NCBI GenBank assembly: GCA_001791745.1
Contig: MGFG01000026.1
Span: 1-55,706 of the forward strand
DNA length: 55,706 nucleotides
Direction of reading: 5' to 3'
DNA from: Candidatus Uhrbacteria bacterium RIFOXYC2_FULL_47_19
Lineage (GTDB): Bacteria; Patescibacteriota; Patescibacteriia; SG8-24
The position numbers were made by a program, and so were the translations under genes. Shown here in pieces: positions 50,164 to 55,706 of the stretch (the stretch's first letter is position 1; every line of letters begins with the position of its first letter). The notes under the pieces were generated by a model. It had not been told where the DNA came from and searched no databases. It was given only the letters and a program-made list of their open reading frames with translations.

Positions 50164-51693
50164 TTGGTTTTTATGCCGACAAGAAGAGGGATCCAATCCG
50201 AAACGACACATGAAAAAGGATTTAATTCAGAGGTAGATAGGGAATGCGGTGAATCTCCCGTTTCGGCTGACTTTGGTTCCTTTCAAGAAGCCAGAAAGAA
50301 GCTGGGCAAACAACTCTTGGATCGGACACGTGACGAAGAGGAGATGTGTGTTACCTCTCCGGAAGAGGCGGCTGGACTAAAAGTTTTAGCTCGATTCGGT
50401 CCGTTGTCCATCCGTGAAGTGGAAAGCAAGGAAGTCCTGCGTGGAGATGCGAATTTCTCTAAATCCTTGTCGAGTTTTTGCAGCTCGGTTAGAATGTTTC
50501 TGTCTCAAAAAGATAGAGAACACCTGCAGATCTACAGTTTGGTTTCCTATTTGGAACGGTGTGCGGGTTCTGGATACATGGACGAGATAGAATTTGAGTG
50601 TTGGGGACGCGAAGAAAAGACAAATTTCAACAAAAACTTTGAGGTAATCGACAGACAGCGTCGCGGACGTGATTCCATCCGTATCTTTTACGTCAGAAGA
50701 AAAATTGAGGTTGATAGGGTTCGTCTTGAGATGGCGATGAGATTGGTGCAAGAAATCATTTCCGAAAGCGATAAATTACATGACGGCAGGTATCGGGGAA
50801 CGGTGCCTGATTCTGTCATCACGGAAAATAGAAATGTTATCTACAAATTCATCAAAAGTTTTTCTGGAGAGGAGGGGATAGAACTTCCGTGCGTTATGGA
50901 CAGCGTTACGGCTAAGTTCGCTGTAGTCGACGATCGCGTTCTCTCCAAGAGCCGGGAAAGTGAGGAGAAGAAGGATCGACTGGAAGTCAGTTTTGACTTG
51001 AGTCTCCTGACGGAAAAGGAGGTGGGTGAGATTCCTGACGCCCTGCTGCGGCTCGGAAAGATCAGCATACCCAAAAGTAGCCTGTCAGTCCTGATCGGAT
51101 ATAACGGATCGGGTAAGACCACATTGTTGAATTCCCTGCGCGTGGCCGCCAGCCACTTCGGCAGACGTTTAGGAGAGGACTATAGTGACATAGCCTGTGA
51201 TCTTGAGAAAAGAGAGTATTGGAACGGTTCCATACCGACCTTCGTTCCTAGTTTTGCCCGTACCATGGATATCGGTGGTCTCTCGGTTCCGGAAGGTGAG
51301 AATAGCGTTATCTATCTTAATTTTTCGAGATTCGCTCAGAACATAGCGTCACACAACGATTTATCGGCCAACCCACTGTCCAACATGATGAGGAAGCAGA
51401 GCGTCAACCAAGGATCGACAGGCGAATTGCAGTTGGCTTTCTTCGAGGATTCGATAAAAAAGTTTAACTTAGGTGAGTTTAAGGGTCTTTTGCTGATAGA
51501 CGAGCCGGAAAAGGGGCTTGATCCATGGAAGTTGCGGGACATGAAGAGACGGATCAGGGAAATGGCTCCGCAGGCGACCGTTATCGTAGCCACCCATAAT
51601 CCCATGCTGGCCTTCGATAAGGAGATAAGGAGGATAGACCTGCGTTTCCCAGAGAGGGGTTACCACGAGAACCAAGAGGAAGAAATGTTCTGA
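50164..51693 (+). CDS. ABC/SMC-like AAA ATPase (RecF/AAA_21-like)
   Basis: Walker A VLIGYNGSGKTTLLNSL; STGELQ; Walker B GLLLIDEPEKGLD; H-loop VIVATHNPML; ~290-aa N-terminal region of unknown type. Confidence 0.78.
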   Translation: MVFMPTRRGIQSETTHEKGFNSEVDRECGESPVSADFGSFQEARKKLGKQLLDRTRDEEEMCVTSPEEAAGLKVLARFGPLSIREVESKEVLRGDANFSKSLSSFCSSVRMFLSQKDREHLQIYSLVSYLERCAGSGYMDEIEFECWGREEKTNFNKNFEVIDRQRRGRDSIRIFYVRRKIEVDRVRLEMAMRLVQEIISESDKLHDGRYRGTVPDSVITENRNVIYKFIKSFSGEEGIELPCVMDSVTAKFAVVDDRVLSKSRESEEKKDRLEVSFDLSLLTEKEVGEIPDALLRLGKISIPKSSLSVLIGYNGSGKTTLLNSLRVAASHFGRRLGEDYSDIACDLEKREYWNGSIPTFVPSFARTMDIGGLSVPEGENSVIYLNFSRFAQNIASHNDLSANPLSNMMRKQSVNQGSTGELQLAFFEDSIKKFNLGEFKGLLLIDEPEKGLDPWKLRDMKRRIREMAPQATVIVATHNPMLAFDKEIRRIDLRFPERGYHENQEEEMF

Positions 51694-51717
51694 TGGTGGG
51701 GTCGAATCCCATCAGAA
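51686..51717 (+). terminator. hairpin overlapping the ATPase stop codon
   Basis: gttctgatgg...ccatcagaac, with inner T-arm-like gggtcgaatccc. Confidence 0.4.
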
Positions 51718-51754
51718 CGGTTACCGCCCCTATCTGCCCGTCCGATTCCCGTCG

Positions 51755-51811
51755 TTCCGCCTCGAACGAAACAGCCGCCACCCGCAAGAGGTGACGGCCG
51801 TTTCATGGAGC
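51755..51811 (+). repeat. 57-bp direct repeat (hairpin-forming), left copy
   Basis: ttccgcctcgaacgaaacRgccgccacccgcaagaggtgacggccRtttcRtggagc; ~3 mismatches to 54714-54770. Confidence 0.9.
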
Positions 51812-51820
51812 TGTTTTTAT

Positions 51821-51997
51821 GCGGAAGCTCGAACTTTTTTTGAAGAGAACATTTGAGAAAGTGTTTCATTTCGCTCCGCTTTCGCTCGCAAATTTTTGAG
51901 AAATTTGCGTTTCAAAACAGAAAAATTTTCCTCCAATTTTTTCGATTTCGCGCCCCCCCAATTTTTCAAAAAAGGAAAAGAAAATTTTTGTTTTGGA
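51821..51997 (+). repeat. ~178-bp inverted repeat, left arm
   Basis: By eye the exact reverse complement of 54541-54719 except poly-C (7) versus poly-G (9). Confidence 0.93.
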
Positions 51998-52171
51998 TTT
52001 TTGTGAAACAAAAAGGCGGAAGCGGGGCTACGGCCTACGAATAAAAGGAAAGCGTACTTGACCCACCCAAACCCATTCGCGCACGCTTAAATCAATATAA
52101 CTCCCTTTTGGGATTTTAGCAGGGGTTTAGCGCCTTTTGTAAAATTTAAAAAGGCTTGGCAGCTACTTTAC

Positions 52172-52206
52172 TTGACTAAATCACTGCACTATGCTAAAGT
52201 GCCAGT
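52172..52206 (+). promoter_or_regulatory. promoter with apparently leaderless start
   Basis: TTGACT-N17-TAAAGT-gccagt-ATG. Confidence 0.65.
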
Positions 52207-52521
52207 ATGGATTGGAATGACAAAGGAAAAGAGCAGTTAATAAAGGCAATTTTATTGCTTAAAAACGCTGATGAAACACAGCGATTTTTGCGTGACTTGA
52301 TGACAGAAAAAGAAATCAAGGAGTTCGCAAAACGACTAAAAGCAGCGGAAATGCTTACAGAAAAAATACCATATTCTACAATCGAAAAAGAGACTGGCTT
52401 AAGTTCAACTACTGTTGCTCGTGTTGCAAAGTGGTTAAATGGAAAAGGCGGTGGCTACAAAATAATTATAAATAAACTCCATCATCATAACTCTATCCAA
52501 TCACGGAGAGGGTTGTCTTGA
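52207..52521 (+). CDS. YerC/YecD-type TrpR-like repressor
   Basis: LRDLMTEKEIKEFAKRLKAAEMLTEKIPYSTIEKETGLSSTTVARVAKWLNGKGGGY. Confidence 0.85.
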   Translation: MDWNDKGKEQLIKAILLLKNADETQRFLRDLMTEKEIKEFAKRLKAAEMLTEKIPYSTIEKETGLSSTTVARVAKWLNGKGGGYKIIINKLHHHNSIQSRRGLS

Positions 52522-52574
52522 TGTAATTTCTCATCATCGCATGAACATAACCCCCTCCGTAATTGGAGGGGGTT
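52497..52574 (+). promoter_or_regulatory. candidate attenuator: alternative antiterminator and terminator helices
   Basis: ccaatcacggagagggtt (52497-52514) can pair with aaccccctccgtaattgg (52549-52566), which otherwise forms accccctcc-gtaatt-ggagggggt plus ttta. Confidence 0.5.
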
Positions 52575-52632
52575 TACGTTTGCCTACCCACAATAAAACG
52601 GTAAACACAGTTCTTTAAAAAAGGAGAGAATC

Positions 52633-53520
52633 ATGCAGAAGCTCATCAGTTACTTCACAGACGGAATCTCGTCGGGGACGCTTCAGACAATTGGAGCGGA
52701 AGTCGAAACGCAGTTTGTGGACAAGGACGGCAAAGCAGTCCAGACCCAAACGTCTCAACAAATGTTGAGACACCTCGCCGAAAATGGTTGGGAAGTTGAT
52801 TGCCGTAAAGACAATCTCATCACAACCCTTGTTGATCAGAACGACAACAAAATTTTCTACGAGCTTGGCCGTCACAACATGGAGGTTTCAACGGCGGCCT
52901 CAACTTCCGCTTGCGTCCTCGATGTTATGCGGAAATGTCTTGCTCAACTCTACGAGTCCGCTCGAAGAGTTGGTGCGGAGCCGTTCTTCGCACCGATACT
53001 ATTTGGCGAAGAAGACCTACTGGTCATTCCCGACGAGAGAGACGCAGTCTGGTTGGAATTGGACGGACGAAACGCCCTTGCTCCGCTTGCGCGTACGTCA
53101 TCGGTTCAATTCACAATCTCGGTTTCTCCGCAGGATGCCATGAAAATCTTGAACAAGTTCGGGAAAAAGGTCGGTTCGTTCTTGACGGATTTTCCGCAAG
53201 ACGCGGTTTGGAAACGATACATCGTGGACTCGTCCGCGAAATATCTTTCTAACCGGTATGGTGGTCCTCTGGCATTCGAGTCGTTGGAGGATTACTGCCA
53301 AGCTCTTGTCCGACACGATGTTGTTCAAGGAGCGCGTCTCGTGCCGTTTCAGGATGTTAGTAATCTGGAGATATCTCTCTACCTACGCAGTATTTGGTGG
53401 CACTTCAGGCTCAAGCGTTATGGCAACGCTTTGTGCATTGAGGTACGCCCCATGGCTCGTAGGACAGACGAACAATTCCAACACCAACTAGATAAGGTGT
53501 TGGCAATCGTCTGCGCATAG
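52633..53520 (+). CDS. GCS2-like carboxylate-amine ligase (glutamate-cysteine ligase family)
   Basis: IGAEVETQFVD, YELGRHNMEVSTA, TSSVQFTISVSP, NALCIEVRPMARRTDEQ; SD aaaggagagaatcatg. Confidence 0.65.
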   Translation: MQKLISYFTDGISSGTLQTIGAEVETQFVDKDGKAVQTQTSQQMLRHLAENGWEVDCRKDNLITTLVDQNDNKIFYELGRHNMEVSTAASTSACVLDVMRKCLAQLYESARRVGAEPFFAPILFGEEDLLVIPDERDAVWLELDGRNALAPLARTSSVQFTISVSPQDAMKILNKFGKKVGSFLTDFPQDAVWKRYIVDSSAKYLSNRYGGPLAFESLEDYCQALVRHDVVQGARLVPFQDVSNLEISLYLRSIWWHFRLKRYGNALCIEVRPMARRTDEQFQHQLDKVLAIVCA

Positions 53521-53528
53521 CGCAAAAA

Positions 53529-53558
53529 CCTTGTGTGGTCTAACGACTACACAAGGCT
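53529..53558. terminator. shared hairpin between convergent genes
   Basis: ccttgtgt-ggtctaacgact-acacaagg flanked by A- and T-runs. Confidence 0.75.
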
Positions 53559-54374
53559 TTCTTTTTCTTCGCCTAAAAGAAAAACTTCGTCGCCAACTTT
53601 TGTGCCTTTGTGAGCAAAGAGTATTAGACTTTGCTTTGAAGTTTTTACTTCTTCTTGTCCGTCAATTCCGATAAGTTGATTTTCTTTCAACACCTCAAAA
53701 TTCTCAAATAGCTTCGACAAAGTAAATTTATCTGTTTTTGCGAAATATTTTTTGAACATTCGAACGTAGGCCTGTTTTTGCGGAATAAGATTATTTTTTA
53801 TGTGTCCTCTCGCTTTCAGAAAAGCAAAAACACTTTCTTCCGCTATTTTTATTGATTGTGGATCTTTCATGTAGCCACACTCCAAGCATATTCCCACTTT
53901 CCCAATACTGTTCATGTAATAATCTGTTCCACCCGGTTCTACTTTGTCGAAGCCAGACACTACAAGGTTAATTGGAAAAAATTTTACAATTTCTTTTGCA
54001 TTTGCTTCGCAAATTGCAAACGCCTTACTGTTTGGGATAGAGCTTGCATGTATATCGAGAAGTGCCTCGGCTTCGTTAAGATAATTTTTCAGAAATTGGG
54101 CGCGACCATATTCATAACTTTCTTTCTCACTTGTGGTAAATTGTTCATTGCGATTGAACATTCTATTCAAGTTGACTTCTGTATATCGTTTGTTCGTTTC
54201 AATCGCTCGCGGGTTTCCATAGCCAAATAAAACTGTCCCGCGCTCAATTTCGAGGTTTGGTAAAATTTTTTCCAATGCTTCCACTCCGCATTTTTCGTCA
54301 CCATGCACACCAACTAGAACGATACTGATCGTCCCTTTTTCTCTACCGTTGAGTTGAATTATTTTTTCAAACAT
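53547..54374 (-). CDS. succinylglutamate desuccinylase/aspartoacylase (AstE/AspA)-like zinc hydrolase
   Basis: VGVHGDEKCG, VNLNRMF, LLDIHAS, CLECGY. Confidence 0.78.
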   Translation of the reverse strand: MFEKIIQLNGREKGTISIVLVGVHGDEKCGVEALEKILPNLEIERGTVLFGYGNPRAIETNKRYTEVNLNRMFNRNEQFTTSEKESYEYGRAQFLKNYLNEAEALLDIHASSIPNSKAFAICEANAKEIVKFFPINLVVSGFDKVEPGGTDYYMNSIGKVGICLECGYMKDPQSIKIAEESVFAFLKARGHIKNNLIPQKQAYVRMFKKYFAKTDKFTLSKLFENFEVLKENQLIGIDGQEEVKTSKQSLILFAHKGTKVGDEVFLLGEEKESLV

Positions 54375-54409
54375 ACTGGCACTTTAACAAACTAAAGCAA
54401 CCAGGTCAA
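54375..54409 (-). promoter_or_regulatory. promoter with apparently leaderless start
   Basis: Reverse strand TTGACC-N17-TAAAGT-gccagt-ATG. Confidence 0.65.
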
Positions 54410-54540
54410 GAGGAGTGAATGCCGTTGGGAATTTCGCAATGTCGCCAGCGTTGGGTTGGGTGGGACAATGGCGACCAAAAGTATAAATGGCTATAATAAT
54501 TGCTTCTGCCGTCCAGCTCTTTCGAAAAAGAGACTGGACT

Positions 54541-54719
54541 TCCAAAACAAAAATTTTCTTTTCCTTTTTTGAAAAATTGGGGGGGGGCGCGAAATCGAAA
54601 AAATTGGAGGAAAATTTTTCTGTTTTGAAACGCAAATTTCTCAAAAATTTGCGAGCGAAAGCGGAGCGAAATGAAACACTTTCTCAAATGTTCTCTTCAA
54701 AAAAAGTTCGAGCTTCCGC
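54541..54719 (-). repeat. ~178-bp inverted repeat, right arm
   Basis: Reverse complement of 51821-51997 with poly-G9. Confidence 0.93.
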
Positions 54720-54770
54720 CTCGAACGAAACGGCCGCCACCCGCAAGAGGTGACGGCCATTTCGTGGAGC
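54714..54770 (+). repeat. 57-bp direct repeat, right copy
   Basis: Matches 51755-51811 in the same orientation. Confidence 0.9.
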
Positions 54771-54783
54771 GGGTGACGGGAAT
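54765..54783 (-). pseudogene. tRNA-Gly 3'-end fragment (possible attachment-site remnant)
   Basis: tggagcgggtgacgggaat, identical to 54973-54991. Confidence 0.65.
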
Positions 54784-54944
54784 TTCGCGTTGCGGTCCGA
54801 TCCATCTGGACTGGACCGCTTCCTTGCCTGGGTTGCGTCCGGTCCTGCACTAGTTCGGACCGGCCGACGCTCGGCTCGTCGTTCCTAGATAGGAACAACG
54901 AGCCTCACTTTCAACCCGTTCGATTCCCATATTATCTGCAACTC

Positions 54945-54968
54945 AAAACCGGCCTGTTGGCCGGTTTT
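54945..54968. terminator. bidirectional hairpin terminator
   Basis: aaaaccggcc-tgtt-ggccggtttt. Confidence 0.75.
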
Positions 54969-54972
54969 GGCA

Positions 54973-55046
54973 TGGAGCGGGTGACGGGAATCGAACCCAC
55001 GTAGCCACCTTGGAAGAGTGGTGTTCTACCATTGAACTACACCCGC
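54973..55046 (-). tRNA. tRNA-Gly (TCC)
   Basis: Reverse strand GCGGGTG...CTTCCAA...GGGTTCGATTCCC...CACCCGCTCCA. Confidence 0.92.
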
Positions 55047-55076
55047 TTATTTTTATTTACTTCAATAACAGTTGAG

Positions 55077-55152
55077 TGGTCGGGGCGGGGAGATTCGAAC
55101 TCCCAATCCCTTGCTCCCAAAGCAAGTGCCTTAGCCATTAGGCCACGCCCCG
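55077..55152 (-). tRNA. tRNA-Pro (TGG)
   Basis: Reverse strand CGGGGCG...CTTGC-TTTGGGA-GCAAG...GGGAGTTCGAATCTCCC...CGCCCCGACCA. Confidence 0.92.
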
Positions 55153-55185
55153 TCGCAACAAATCTTAGCAAAAATCGACTTTCCA

Positions 55186-55222
55186 TGGTGCCGAGGGCCA
55201 GGATTGAACTGGCGACACGAGG
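55186..55222 (-). pseudogene. tRNA-Phe 3'-half fragment
   Basis: 37 nt identical to 55250-55286. Confidence 0.85.
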
Positions 55223-55249
55223 CCCCAGCGAAGAACTTTTTCCAGATCG

Positions 55250-55324
55250 TGGTGCCGAGGGCCAGGATTGAACTGGCGACACGAGGATTTTCAGTCCTCT
55301 GCTCTACCACTGAGCTACCTCGGC
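55250..55324 (-). tRNA. tRNA-Phe (GAA)
   Basis: Reverse strand GCCGAGG...GAGGA-CTGAAAA-TCCTC...CCTCGGCACCA. Confidence 0.93.
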
Positions 55325-55386
55325 ACGCACCACGGTCTGGGAAATGTTTTAAGCGGATAAAATATGGCCGCACGCGCTAGCGTGCT

Positions 55387-55418
55387 GTCCTCTGCTCTAC
55401 CACTGAGCTACCTCGGCA
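55387..55418 (-). pseudogene. tRNA-Phe 5'-half fragment
   Basis: 32 nt identical to 55294-55325. Confidence 0.85.
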
Positions 55419-55529
55419 TTACGGAAAGCCGATTTTTTATCTTTTCAAGTTGACCATTTTGTTTTTCGGGTTAGATAGTCAGAGTTGATAATCGACTTAA
55501 ACTATCGATCTATCTAGCTAGCCTTGATC

Positions 55530-55706
<177 letters not shown>

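Noticed and set aside
51817-52044. ORFs inside the 178-bp inverted repeat arms (51817-52011, 51853-52044, 54406-54687, 54487-54753)
   Set aside because: Low-complexity translations; they arise because the repeat is open in several frames; no SD or family motif.
51755-54770. Classical IS element
   Set aside because: No transposase-like ORF between the inverted repeats; arms are long and non-terminal relative to the direct repeats.

Overview
The window (55,706 nt) looks like a bacterial contig of Patescibacteria/CPR type. That lineage call is inference, based on gene content and on rpsF-ssb-rpsR lacking rplI. Core genes: polA, holA, rpsT, rmuC, ychF, a TRM11-like methylase, rpsF-ssb-rpsR, epmA-efp, recA, rodZ-like, ftsK, rpoB-rpoC, yebC-ruvC. 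A large secreted/surface-protein locus (6.5-19.4 kb) encodes two proteins with WxL-like C-termini, a DUF916-like protein, a 1932-aa FN3/Cys-rich/carboxypeptidase-regulatory-like protein and an internal-S74-chaperone protein, followed by a Wzy/O-antigen-ligase-TPR protein. An AT-rich intergenic region at about 6.0-6.5 kb has four DnaA-box-like sites. Paired palindromic repeats lie at 22.1-24.5 kb. The most unusual part is 51.7-55.7 kb. There a ~2.5 kb AT-rich cassette (YerC/TrpR-like regulator, GCS2-like ligase, AstE/aspartoacylase-like hydrolase) lies between ~178-bp inverted repeats that differ, by eye, only in poly-C length. Two cassette genes have matching promoters ending in TAAAGTGCCAGTATG, apparently leaderless. 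A terminator/antiterminator-like switch sits between yerC and the ligase gene. The cassette abuts tRNA genes accompanied by tRNA fragments: a 3'-end copy of tRNA-Gly, a tRNA-Phe nested between two halves of itself, and a tandem array of tRNA 3' halves at the window edge. All calls are from reading sequence and motifs; no database search or folding program was run.
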